64,000 nt of DNA from Marasmius tenuissimus. Lineage: Eukaryota; Basidiomycota; Agaricomycetes; Agaricales; Marasmiaceae. Positions within the stretch are counted from its first letter, which is position 1. Each line of letters begins with the position of its first letter. Shown one piece after another: positions 53,011 through 64,000 of this stretch. The DNA is taken from assembly GCA_029532415.1 (NCBI GenBank), contig JAQOTA010000060.1, forward strand, positions 3,720,001 through 3,784,000. Reading direction: 5' to 3'. A program made the position numbers and the translations under genes. The notes beneath the pieces are model-generated. The model worked only from the letters and a program-made list of their open reading frames with translations, was not told where the DNA came from and searched no databases.

Positions 53011-54157
53011 GGCGCAGCGTTCAGTGGTTACTAGGACTTTTTTAGCATATCTTGAGAGATTTCCCCCCCTATCAGATCATGTTCATTACCCGTTGAAAGT
53101 TGAAAAATCCCTATATATATGAATAGCCGGTGGTGCTCAATAAGGTCGAAAGTCTTCCGTTGCGAGAGGTTGGTATTGGTGTTGACGTTGAGGAGTGAAG
53201 GTACAAGGTCCGGGCAAGGTTCAAAAAATCAATCTAGTACCGTTTTCGTTGTATTTTCGGGCTCTGTAGACACACTCGGTACCATGAGTTTCCAATCTAG
53301 TCTTAGTTATCAGCGTTGCATCTTTCGCAATTCGGGGCGCGTTTGAAGCTATTTTTTGGCTTGCCCCTGGTGCAAAGTGCTCAGTATACGCGCTGAGTGT
53401 GGATACAAACACGTACCTATAGTCGGCAGCCACAATAGAATCTGAGCTCTTGACTTTGGTTCATGGGGGTCGTAGTGGAAAGCAAGGGCGAACGCGTGCA
53501 CGGGCCACTTACGCAGCTTTGTGACACTCTCACGTGGTGGCGCACGGACCATCTCGTTGACATTTTGCCTTCTCGTTCAACCTTCCAGCGCGCCGCGGCC
53601 CAGTGTTGTAAAATTCTGGGTTTTATCGCACATTTTTCCTCGATATTTGTTGAATTGATTTAGTTATTCGATGTGATACATCTCAGGCCCTCAAAGCCGG
53701 CTTTCAGCAGGGCTTAGGCGAAAATTAGCATCGTAGGTCGTGAACTCCAGGGTTCCACTCGTATTGAACGTTGAAGCTTTGAAGGCCTACGCGAAGGGAC
53801 CGAGAAGGTTCGCGACTCTTTTGCGCTTAGCGTGACGCAGGTCAGTAAGGTGCAGCATCTGTGACATGACTATGTCCAGAAATACTTGCTGATGCGACTC
53901 CGAGACCCACTGTTACCTTAGCAGTCGCGGGCGTAGGATCGCGACTGATCAGCGTTTCAGCGTTCAGGAGTGGAAAGGGACAGACATTGCTCCGAAGGCG
54001 TGTATTCTGGACCAATCAGAGATGGTCGTGTACCTTTCGGAACTGGACTGGTAAATGTAAACACGAGGCTAGGGTACCTGGCAAGGCGACATCGTTGATA
54101 ATAGTTGTCACTTGAGGACTCTTAGGGCTGCCGTCATATATCGTGAAGTAATTAGGA
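53011..54157. other. Spacer with third copy of the recurring block
   Basis: No gene is supported. It holds the spacer block at 53398-53555 and otherwise unassigned sequence leading to the 3' end of kinase C. Confidence 0.4.
53398..53555. repeat. Recurring spacer block, copy 3 of 3
   Basis: Diverged relative of the blocks at 19280-19450 and 27795-27965, again next to a kinase 5' flank. No oxygenase scrap was recognised beside this copy. Confidence 0.55.
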
Positions 54158-56384
54158 TCATACATCGTCCGAAGGTTTAACCATTTGCCCTTCCAAACTA
54201 GCCAAAACCTCTTCAATCCCAGGTCTCGCACTCGGCTCACGATTCCAACATTCCGTCATCAATTGCCACATTTTATCGTCCAACCCTCTTTCTACAACCC
54301 TCTCCTCCGTCGGCCGTTCTGGATTTTCCCCCTTCGCCACATTCATCATGACTTCCAGCGAGTGCTTGATCTGGGGAAAGGGATGGACATGCGTGAACAG
54401 CTAAAGAAACAACAAGCACAATCATTCGGATGATCCAAAGTCAGAAAGGTATTCAGAGCAAACCTCGAGGATTGTCATCGCGAACGAATACATATCCGAG
54501 GCCAAGGACATCGTGCCATTGTTGATAAAGATTTCGGGGGCAAACCATCTGTAGAGGTTGGTACCTTTGTTGCTCTGCGTAAGCGGCACGCCTGTCATGT
54601 CCTCTACCATCTGTCAAGAGTAGGTCTCGAAAGTGAGCTTAGTAAATGGTTATAGAGGAACACGGACCTTAGACAACCCGAAGTCGGCCAAGAGGGGATT
54701 ACCCCCATTATCAATCAAGATATTGGCCTATAGGACATATAGCGTCGGAGATGAGTACATCATGAGAACTGGCAAGAACGCACAGCTTGAATATCACCAT
54801 GAACGACTGGAAAATCCATCAAGCAGTGTAAAACACGAATCCCGTGAGCAATATTCAAAATCTAGATGTCGCGGAAATCACCGTCAGGAAATGTTTCACG
54901 GGTAGATGGAGTAGGGAATGCTTACCAGCTTTCGGTAGTCAACGCGAGCGTCATTTTTCTTGACATACACAAGAGCGGTCCCATTCTCTTGCCAGGGGCT
55001 CACTATGTACCTGCCCTCCAACGTTTTCATCCGAAAATCAGATGCGAAGAAAGCTGGGTGCCCGGTGCAGCACTTACGGACGTCTTTCATCAGCCTGCGA
55101 GAATCCATAGAACGGGAGGATGTATGTCCCCTTATCTATGTTCCATATCTTCTCCCACATATCAGCCTCACGCAGGAATCGCTAGGGGAAAGAGTGTAAG
55201 TCGTGACTCGTGCAGCGCGAAAAAGACGGAGCAGAGCTCACCCTCATCGTGTCTTCGTCCCCTTCTACAGCCCTCACAACCTTGATGGCAACCGTCGGTC
55301 CCTGGAGATACCGACCTCGGTAGATATCTATAGTAGCTGTCCGAGCCACAGCTTGCGTTTCGATGTCGGTGATCTCGCCGGAAATGAGGTTTGGGACCGG
55401 TAAGAGGATCTTCGTCGCTGACTGAACTTCGTATAAATTTCGGGAGAGGCCAGCGACTTGGTCTTCATCTCTGGACGAGCCTTTGCTCACTTCTGCGAGG
55501 ATCTGTATACACCAGAGTCAGCAATCACTGGAAACACTACAGAGAAGGAATGAAACGTACCTCCTGCATCTTCCGCATGAGATCCTTTTGGTCCTTGTTG
55601 ACGTGATTACTTTGTTTCCTTGAACGCTCTTTTGGGAGAGAAACACATACCTGTTTCTGTTCCCATAACCTGGCATTCATTTCCTCCATGTTCCTCATAA
55701 TTACTTCGCCTGTCTGGATGTTTGTCTCCCCGTACTTTCTCGTCACCTCCTCTAATACTGCCTGCCCACGGTGTATTTCACATATATAATCACGGAGTTC
55801 TTCATGGTCCGTTTGAGCTTTGGCGGAGAATTCCGCTTGCCACTGAGTTGTTTCCGCGCCTGAAGCTAGCTGTTGTTCGTCAGAGGGGAGCAGAATGTAG
55901 AACAGAATGTAGAACAATGGATCGGAGCTTACCTGGTATCGCATAAAACAGTCCGAAATTTCACCCCTGCACTCTTCGATGCCTTTCTGAATCTGCTTCT
56001 GCCGGACGAACGCACTCCTCCTTGATAGTTGAGACCATGTTGCGGCTCGATTTTTCACATCTTCGATCGTTTTTTTCACGTCGTCGAAAGCTTCTTGCAG
56101 CATAGCCGGCGGGGTTGGCTGGTACTTTTCAACTGCTAGCAAGAGGTCATGACATTTTTGGCACAACTGACGAGTCGCATGCCTACGTAGAGCCTTTTTT
56201 CAGTATCAGGGAACCAAGGCGGAAAACAGTCTTGGGACACATACCTGTTCGCAGTCACATTCTCACACAAGGTAATAAGCCCGCATAGAGCTTCTACTGC
56301 TGGCTGCACACCCGTTACTGGTACCAGCCTGCTGGCCGATATAGCGAGTGATTTGCCAACCGCCAGCCAGGGATCTTGTGTCAT
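54158..56384 (-). CDS. MLKL-like protein: helical bundle, long brace and TKL (pseudo)kinase (copy C, intact)
   Basis: Start ATG 56384, stop at 54158, about 555 residues. The bundle begins [19 protein letters not shown] and ends [18 protein letters not shown]. The brace is longer than in copies A and B, with an extra segment (about 55570-55660) rich in Lys, Gln and Asn. The kinase has [41 protein letters not shown] and FAPEIF. The first glycine-loop Gly, kept in A and B, is replaced by Arg ([13 protein letters not shown]). With the HGDIQ loop this is the strongest pseudokinase candidate of the three. It is the most diverged intact copy and the last recognisable member of the array. The extra brace exon is inferred from an open frame and could be an unspliced intron. 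Confidence 0.8.
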
Positions 56385-59300
56385 GTTGAGGAATGAGAGG
56401 TGTAGGGAAAACGGTGTTGCACCCTGTGACAATGCCCTTGTCCTTGATATAGTTTCAATTTGGTACAGCTAATCAAACCCGTGATTTGAAGTTTTGAGCT
56501 GTTGATGCGGGAGTGCCACCTGTACAGCAAAGATTGAAGCGCCTCTCTTGAGCATTATGGGAAATGCGAGTTCGCGGACAATATCAGAGCTGCAGAGACA
56601 TAGCAACGTAAAAAAAAAATGAAGGTCAGAAATCACACCGCTAGATTACCGTGACATTGCTCTCTAGCCTGAGCTCGATCTCGAATGATTTGTGGATACC
56701 CATGTTCTGTGCCATGCTCTACTTAGGCGCAACAGTTGTCAGTGCATCCACCCCAGTGCCAGGACTTTCGCAATATCCCGAGAGGCCCCTTCACTAGAAT
56801 ACCGTTCGGCCATCTGGAAACTTGGCTGGTTTATTTTTATAAGATTCTGTCGGCCATATGGGAGTGATTCCGAGTGACAAGGGGTGTCACCCGGGCATCT
56901 CGGTCATATGCAGTAGGGGGGGTCCCCGAGCCCTTAAGGTCAAAAAGTGACCCCCCCCTTGAGTAGACCATAGGGTGTCTAGGGAGCCCTTTCAAGACCT
57001 TTTGACACTCATTCAGAGTGCTTAGAGGCTAGAGAATGTATTAGATGGCCCAAAAGGCCAAAACCTAGATGTTTTTGTTCCAAAATCTGGTGTGAACTAT
57101 ACAGGTTGCCGAACTCGGAAGGTATGCCAGAGTCTAGAGTCTGGATTTTGAGCCTTCCTATCAGACATGGAGCTCCCTCAAGCAAACCACTCAAGTCCTA
57201 TTGTATTCAGAGGCTCTCAGAACTTTTTGAGTAATATTAGCACTAATTTTGATGGGAAGATGTCAGGAACGCAGCAAGTGACTAGGAAGCCCCTCAGGCC
57301 ACTGTCAAGGTCAAGGGATCAAAGAAAGATAGATAGACTGTGAGTAGGACATAGACTACACAGTACATGCTGGAAACAAGGACTATGTGACAAGGTTGTC
57401 AGACTGAGGAACTATCTACAGAGACCATGAGTATATATGACAGAACCAAGCTGTACTATGATCATGGGAATGAAGGTAAAAGAGGATAGATGAAAGAACA
57501 ATGATCAAGATCAAAGGAATGTTGTAGAAACAAGTAGAACATCAAAGAATAACTTGTACATCAGTATCAAGATGGAAACCATGTAGAATGATGAAGGACA
57601 TCATGGGATGATCTATGGGAACCAAAGTGCAATGCTGGGAACATGTAACAAGGTGAAATGAAGGGAAAATCATGGATGAAAGACCTGGGACCAAGGAAAG
57701 GGAAAAACAGTAGGGTGATTCGTAACAGAAGACATGTTTGATAAGTGGGATGGGCATGTGACTGTGGGAATCACCTTCCAAAAATGGTAGGAGGGAGGGG
57801 GGAGGGGGGGTCCCAGAGGGCCTTAAGATTGTATGGGAAGATCATATATAAAAATTTTTTGGTGAAACCCCTTGCTGAGTGATTTGAAGGGCAAATGACT
57901 TCAACTTTCAAGAGGTTACATCAGCAAGGAAATGAAATCTGTGTAGTCAAGTGGAGTGAAGCTTACAAGCAATTTATGAATAGATAAGGACTGGGAGCCT
58001 TGAATGCTGGGTGGACAATTGTGGTTTGGTTTGTGGGTGTAGATAGGTGTTTCCCAACTCCGAAAGGAGAGGGTTCTAACTTCTGTCCTGCTCAAAATAA
58101 TTTTGATTGTACTTATCTGGCCTCCTGTGACTTGGGAAATTCAGATGCCACACAGTGGCATCCCAGGCTCAGATTTGGAGGACAAGTCATTCTATCTATC
58201 TTCAATCCTTTCTTGTTCAATAATGTTAGATACTGTAAAGACTTACTTCACAAAATCATTAAGTTAGCCCTTTTGATTTCTGTGAGCAACCAATCTGTCA
58301 TAATCTGGGTTTGATGTAGTTATCCCCTCCTAACTGTGTATGTTCAGGGTATTGGGCAAAATGACTGAGGGTGTCTTGGTCTAAGCTGCTTGCAGATGTG
58401 AATGAACAGAGACATGTTTCTCTGCACCTCATTGTTTAATTGCAAATCCACCAACAGCAAATACAGACATTGCCAATTTGTTAAGAAGCTGGAAGAAGTT
58501 TCAAATGTGAAAGAGCAGAAAATGATGGTTCCAATCTTAGATGACTCCTTTGTTGTTTTTCAGTCAAAGATCACAAACTTGCATGTATATTACAGTGTGT
58601 TTGCTCAGAGTTATATGAATTTTGTAGTAAATTGGAGGTATAAAATATGTTGATGAGAGCCAAACAAGATTTTACCTATTTGATTAATGGTATGGATATC
58701 CCATTTCTCAAGGAAAGCAGGCAACAGAACCAGCAAAACAAAGTGTTCCCATCTTTTCCATGCAGGGTGAGCAACCCTTGTTGCAGCTCATCTAGCTTAT
58801 CCTTTTTATCTTTTTTTTTTTTTTTTTTTTTTTTGCATCTAAGGATGGTCTAGGTGGCAGTAAATCCATCTCCATACATGCAATGAAGTGTGCCTATACT
58901 TTTCTTCACAACCAGAAGTCATAACACCAGAAGACCCTATTCACTGCTGTTGGGTTTTAATGATAGCACATGATAGAAAACAAAAACGCTGATCAGTTTG
59001 GTCCATGGTACTGAATCATATTTGTAAACAAAATGGTACACAGCAATTTGCATCATGCCTCTCTTCTACTTATAACAAACCATGTCAACAGATAATATTG
59101 ACAGAGGTATGTACCAATATATGTCATTATACCACTCAACTCAACCCTACAGCTAGTACTCTGCCTGAGTGACTTACAGAAAAATGCAATCAAGAACATG
59201 GCAAAGACATTGATGGACAATGATACTATCAATCTCATCAAACTCACATCAATGGATGAAGTGTTTGGTACAAACTGTGTTTCACAATCACATGTTTGCC

Positions 59301-60028
59301 TTCTGACATTCATTATATATGGATGCTTTAGATCAACTTACTGCTGAGAAGAACGACAATGTTTCTGCAAAAAGACAGCATGCCATTTGGAGTCATCTTG
59401 ACAGTCTTAGCCTTGACGGACACAGTGTGTGTATCAGCCTATATCTTGATGTGGCTCTGTGTTAAATATGAGCATCAGTCTGACTCGAGGAACAAGCACA
59501 TACTATCGTGACACTTGCTGACATCCTGAAACTGTATTCTGCCATGGTAGCAGTGTAGCGCCTGCTATTAAAAAGCAGCTTTGGAGCCTTGTTTTTGTGC
59601 GATTTTAGCATAAAACAGATAAGAAATGACTGGGTAATACGAGTACTAGAGCGAGTCCCGAGCGGCTAGTAAAAGGCTCAGATCCTAGCATAAGGAAAGA
59701 ATAGCGCCTTGGAGGCGTCTCTCCTTATCTCTGAAAACTGTAGGAGTCGTGTAACTGAAGAAAGTATCACTTCGGAGGCACGACTAGGACCTGTAGTCAT
59801 AACAAGGGAATATCTCCAGTGGCTCAGAGGCATCGTACTAAGGATTAGAATAACAGAGTCAGACTTGACGAAGACCCGTACTAGTAGGGATAGACAGAGG
59901 AGGTCACCGCGGAAGCATGGATGGTCGGAAAGCGAGACTAAGTTGAGCCTCAGAAGCTTGGTATAAGGTCGAGACCTCGCTTTGGAGGCATGATTGATTC
60001 AAGTATACTAGGTATACTACAGGTTACA
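56385..60028. other. AT-richer, repeat-like region without supported genes
   Basis: Composition changes soon after the kinase 5' flank. Open frames are short (60-104 codons), Lys/Ile/Asn-rich and unrecognised, for example 58000-58314 and 58402-58653. Notable sequence features are a run of T near 58810-58834, a G-rich tract at 57791-57810 and a G/C inverted repeat near 56913-56958. The region has the look of decayed transposons, but no element boundaries could be fixed. Confidence 0.5.
57791..57810 (+). other. G-rich tract, possible G-quadruplex
   Basis: The run gagggaggggggaggggggg has at least four G-tracts of three or more separated by single A residues, which satisfies a simple G-quadruplex rule. 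It lies in AT-rich surroundings. Confidence 0.5.
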
Positions 60029-60723
60029 CTAGTCATCCATATTGGCTAGAGCTACCTCATCCCAACCGAAGTAATTATCTACGTTGGAATCTTCAGGATA
60101 ATAAGAATCAATGAAGGTTTCATGATCTAGATAATCGGTATAGAACGGATCGCATAAAATAGGATTATAGAAAGAAAAGGATCGAGAGAGCCAACGACCC
60201 ATGACAGGGGAGTACTTGAAGAACGAGAGCTTGGTATAGTCAAGCTTCAGAGGTGCTGGGCACTCAGCACAGCTGACGACGGCGTTGATCCAAGCGTTGA
60301 CGGCTCCAGGAGTACGAGCGGTTTTGAAGTCGAGGAAACCAACTTGAGCAATGGACTCGGCGACCATGTCGATGACAGACCTGGCGTCGTGAGGAATGAA
60401 GTGGTCAAAGGTGTCCTCGCAGAGATAGATTTCGTCCTGGATCATGTCGTAACGAATCACGTAGCCCCAGTAGATGGATCTGTGGCGACTGAGGAAGAAC
60501 TGCTGGAAGATGATTCCGAGGATAGCCTCTCGTTCTGTGTCGAGTGGAATGGGTAGGATGATGCGGCGCTCCTTGATCTTATCAGAGTAATCTTCTGGAT
60601 ACCACGAGAGCTTATACAACTCTGGGGAGGAAGTCAGAATGTCGCCTCGGAATTTAGAAAATCGAAAGACTTACTATAGAGTAAGTTGCGGAAGTGGTCT
60701 TCAATATTGTGCAAGCGTGCCAT
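60029..60723 (-). CDS. Orphan two-exon gene, 213-residue acidic aromatic-rich protein
   Basis: Exon 1 (60723-60675) starts MARLHNIEDHFRNLLY. A 53-bp intron with a perfect GTAAGT donor leads to exon 2 (60621-60029). The product is rich in Tyr, Phe, Trp and Asp, with no signal peptide, membrane segment or motif I recognise. The C-terminal 50 residues are strongly acidic. It sits in the zone where a TTCGGAGGCA-like word recurs and upstream of an LTR-like promoter segment, so it may belong to a mobile element. Intact frame and clean splice sites argue for a real gene. Confidence 0.5.
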
Positions 60724-62713
60724 AGTACGCTTGGGGGAAAGTAAGCAAGGAATTGGGACGACCTAGTATTTGCTTATACTGACCTCTGGACCTGCCGCTG
60801 AAGTGGAAATTTTACTTCGGAAACTAGGAAATTAGCGCGTCGGAGGCGTGGATCCGAACCAGGCACTGGGCGCTAAACAATGATCGAGAAGTGATCAAAG
60901 GAGTTGCCCCGTCGACGTACCTCCCTTGTACTCGTACATGGAGATATTGACTGTACTAAGGGCATAGTTGGTGCTGGAAGTAAAACGCAGTGCTCAACTG
61001 CATTGGAAGGCAAGGGACTAAGAAAGAAAGGAATGGTGTACCGAAGAATCGAGTAGGAGTTCTGGCTGAACCATTGAACTATTACCCGGTATCCAAGGTA
61101 CCAAGATTGGATATAGTGGGGCGGCCATATGGATGGCAGGATGTCAGAATTATCTGAGCTACGGAAGGACATCGACCTGGCTATGGACAGCTGGGTAACT
61201 CAATGGATATAGGCATCTAGTAGCACTTCGGAGGCAGTACTTTGCTTCAGACGAAGGGAGTATATGCTTCGGAGGCAGACAGAACAGGATGACCTATGAC
61301 GATTGAAGAGTCTAGAACCGGAGAATCAATGCTGCGGAGGCAGATAGGCAGAACGGAACCATCGATAGGAGAGATCCGGAAGAAAAGAATGTTAGAGAAT
61401 GTTTGATGCTGATGATACTTCCGAAGCAAATTATTGGTTTTGACTTTGGGGTTCAAAAGCGTAGATTAAACACAAAACTCTCCAAGTATATTCCAAAGTA
61501 GGTAGTTTATGCCTCCGAGGCATGGTTTATTCGATATTTGTACAATTCGGTAGAATTAGAGCATCCTAGAGTATATAAGCAGTGGGGTTTTCATTAAGAA
61601 TCCCCAAGCAATCCGTACGATTAGTATTCAGAGGAGACGAAGCTATTCCACTTGTTGGGTAGTTAGTTAACTCGGGAGCACTTCTGGAGAGACATTAGAA
61701 CGGAATAGAACTTTGTTTGCCCAAACCTAGAAAATCCATTGAACGCTTGCTTGACCTTGACTTTGCATTGTTTGTCTGCGACACCGACTTGACTGGCTGA
61801 GCTATTGTTGAACTTCCGAAGCTAATTGGGCTGAGGATATTGTTCGCTGTTGACAGTTGGTCTTCAGTTATTGACAGACTTGATTGGAGTCTTAATTGCC
61901 ATTGTTTGATTTGATTGTCTTGTTGCCCCTCACTGTTCGAGTGGTTCTGAAGCTAGTCAAAGCCTAAGAGCGCACTTCCGAAGCACCAAACAAACTCTAC
62001 ATTCCCCGAAACAACCAATAAACCTCTCTTCCGAACCCCATTTTCGACCTCCGAACTGGTTTCAGAGGCGAAGCTACCTTAGTTGGATAGTTTCTTGAGT
62101 CAGATTTCCTTCAGCCTACTATTGCAGTCTGGCTAAGAGCGGAACCTACGATCAACGCCGATCCCCGATTCCTGCACCTTTCAGCTACACTCTTGAGTGT
62201 TGGGAGGATTTGACTTACGAGTTAGATTTTATTATACACCGCGAGTGGCGCTTTACAGCAGAGAGGAAGGAAGAATTATACAAAGAAGATGCAAAGCTAT
62301 ACTGTGAAGGGAAAGAGCATGTGGCTCAAATGGGTGGTGTGATGTAGGGTCTGGTTTAAAACCGTGGTTTTGCAGTTGAAACCAGTTCCGGGACTTTTTT
62401 GACACTTTTTACAGCTCAATCCAGTCATGGTTTTGGAACATTGGGAACATGTCTATAGATGTCTAGGAATGTTGTAATGACTGAAAGTTGAAGAGTCAAA
62501 GGTGGGATGACTATGCTTGAGGACAGATAAAACTGCCTATCACACCTCTGTTATGACCCTTGATTATTAAAATCAGCACAGAGAGGGTATATACATTTGG
62601 TACAGTTTCTGATGGTCATAAATAGTGTCTAAACCCCATTTCCATGAGTTATAAACTTCAAGAATGGCCTTAACATTCATTTTGAAAATCAAAAATTCTA
62701 ATAGTGGTTTGAA
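60724..62713. other. Repeat-like region with LTR-like promoter segment and short gag-like frame
   Basis: The word TTCGGAGGCA or close variants recurs irregularly. A tatataagc at about 61573 is followed by a polar leader without ORFs, resembling the R/U5 part of an LTR. From about 62135 a plus-strand frame of about 70 codons contains YELDFIIHREWRF and a Lys/Glu-rich end, stopping at a TAG around 62347. A gag-like origin is a guess. No terminal repeats could be paired. Confidence 0.35.
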
Positions 62714-63976
62714 CTGGTTTGCTGGTTCCATCTGGGCAGAACTGGAAAATTGCAAGTATTGAAAGCTCTTGCTAAGTTTTTTGAATCTAGACAAGAGAGC
62801 TATAGGTTCATGGTTGTCACTCTGACTGGCACCGCTGCAGCATTATTGGGAGGATCCACTTATCATTCATTTTTGGGTATTAACGAGTACACAAATGATT
62901 GTGGGTTGCCTAAGGTCAGAGAGAGGCTGCTCAAAGTTAATTATGTGTTTCTGGATGAGGTGTCTATGGTTTCTTGTCATGAACTATATTTGATCAGCAA
63001 GTGGCTTGCAGAAGCATTGGTGGAAGGTACTTCCTTCAGTGGGATGAATATGATATTTGCGGGCAATTTTGCACAGTTACCTCCTGTCAAAGGAGGAGAA
63101 GTAGGTGCTTTATACAGTGAAGAAGTTGGTCAGAGTGGCACTAATATGAGGAAGCAGGAGTCAACTATAGGGAAGGCTCTGTGGCACGAGGTGAACACGG
63201 TCATAGTTCTGCGCAAGAACATGAGAATAGCTATAAGCAGTGAACATGGTATAGACCTCAGAAACACTCTAGAAAATATGTGATACAAATTCTGTATGCC
63301 TGCAGATATAGCCTTTCTGAAGTCCCATATTGCTTGTTCTACTCCAGGCATGAATGTGCCCTGTTTGTCAGATGACCAGTTCTGTAATGTAGCCATTATC
63401 ATGGCTAAGAATCTACATAAGAACGTGATAAATTTGATAGGTTCAGAACGATATAGTATTGAAAACTCAGACGCTTGACAGATTTCTACTTGGAGGATGT
63501 ATTCAAACCTCCTCCAGACAAAGCCAAACAAAAGAGAAGAGGTGCAATGCATTGTAATGTGCTCACCTAAGAAATGCAGAATGAACTGTGGGAATGACCT
63601 AGTAGTGCATTCAACAACCATCTTTTACCCAAATTGTGATTATGTAGAGATATGCCTGTTATGATTAGAACCAATTTAGCCACTAAATTGTGTATCACAA
63701 AAGGTCAGGAGGGATTTGTATATGGATGGGAAACTAGAAGAGGTACTCGAAATCAACTTATGCTTGACACATTATTTATAACGTTAAAGGATCCACCAGC
63801 ACAAGTTCAGATACCTGGGCTACCTCCCAATGTTGTTCCTGTACTTCCATCAACAAGAGATATGTGGGTTCGATTGAGGGATGATACCAGTTATCATATT
63901 GCCAGGACACAGGTCGAGATTTTCCCTTGCTTTGCCATGACCGATTACGCATTGCAAGGTAAAACACAACCTTACA
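62714..63976 (+). pseudogene. PIF1-like DNA helicase fragment (Helitron-type or related), decayed
   Basis: Helicase motifs appear in the right order. A Walker A relic reads LGRTGKLQVLKAL (normally GGxGTGKSxVL). Motif Ia is TLTGTAAALLGGSTYHS, Walker B is VFLDEVSMVS, and motif III is FAGNFAQLPPV. The first frame stops at 63283. Later segments are in other frames: ADIAFLKSHIACSTPGM from 63296, and the C-terminal MIRTNLATKL near 63660. TKGQEGFVYGW and FAMTDYALQGKT follow, running to the window edge. The Walker A serine/threonine is lost and several stops intervene, so the gene is dead. Such helicases are multicopy in basidiomycetes, both within Helitrons and alone; the Rep part is not present here. 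Confidence 0.8.
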
Positions 63977-64000
63977 ATCCAGTAGATCTGAAAAATTGTA

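Noticed and set aside
60835..60880. Sequence resembling a tRNA B-box on the minus strand with complementary ends
   Set aside because: The foldable segment is only about 41 nt and lacks a D-arm and anticodon arm.
59556..62160. Possible full LTR element starting TGTAGCGCC and containing a TATA box
   Set aside because: No second LTR, primer site or matching terminus was found, so boundaries could not be supported.
1..64000. CRISPR arrays, bacterial operons, ribosome binding sites
   Set aside because: The genome is eukaryotic; no regularly spaced direct repeats of CRISPR type were seen.

Overview
The window is nuclear DNA of a filamentous basidiomycete, most likely an Agaricomycete. Genes are split by many 45-65 bp GT-AG introns. 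The families are typical of that class: divergent TKL-like kinases, a BCS1-like AAA ATPase, P-loop GTPases, a Ty1/copia element and a PIF1-type helicase fragment. No rRNA, tRNA or CRISPR was recognised. Exon boundaries were worked out by hand from splice sites, reading frame and paralogue comparison.

Layout. 0-3.4 kb: anonymous DNA plus a detached 3' fragment of a transporter gene. 3.5-8.3 kb: three tandem P-loop GTPase genes with matching internal exons but different C-terminal tails; the third is frameshifted. 8.9-11.6 kb (minus): MFS transporter, damaged near its 3' end. 12.5-14.3 kb: intact 13-exon 2-oxoglutarate/Fe(II) oxygenase. 14.7-17.5 kb: intact 803-residue chimera of a disordered, regulator-like N-terminus and a TKL kinase. 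17.8-33 kb: a mosaic of broken copies of a recurring segment. Each segment has a minus-strand kinase, a plus-strand gene for a small protein with a C-terminal hydrophobic anchor, and often a scrap of the oxygenase gene. 33.1-36.0 kb (minus): intact 837-residue protein joining a TKL kinase to a second, uncharacterised module. 36.4-38.4 kb (minus): BCS1-like AAA gene with a lesion in the AAA core. 39.1-45.5 kb: complete, very young copia retrotransposon with apparently identical 311-bp LTRs, an ATCAC target duplication and one 1802-residue gag-pol frame. 45.7-56.4 kb (minus): three apparently intact paralogous kinases. From about 56.5 kb to the end the DNA is AT-richer and repeat-like, with an orphan two-exon gene and a decayed PIF1-like helicase.

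Most interesting content. The three intact kinases have an N-terminal helical bundle, then a coiled-coil brace, then a TKL kinase domain whose catalytic loop has lost the usual lysine. This is the domain plan of animal and plant MLKL, the necroptosis executor. Related kinase copies sit repeatedly tail-to-tail with genes for small proteins that carry a glycine/asparagine/tyrosine-rich motif and a C-terminal membrane segment. I propose, as inference only, that this convergent pair is a fungal regulated-cell-death or allorecognition module that has been amplified, broken and reshuffled here. The neighbouring GTPase cluster may belong to the same kind of biology.
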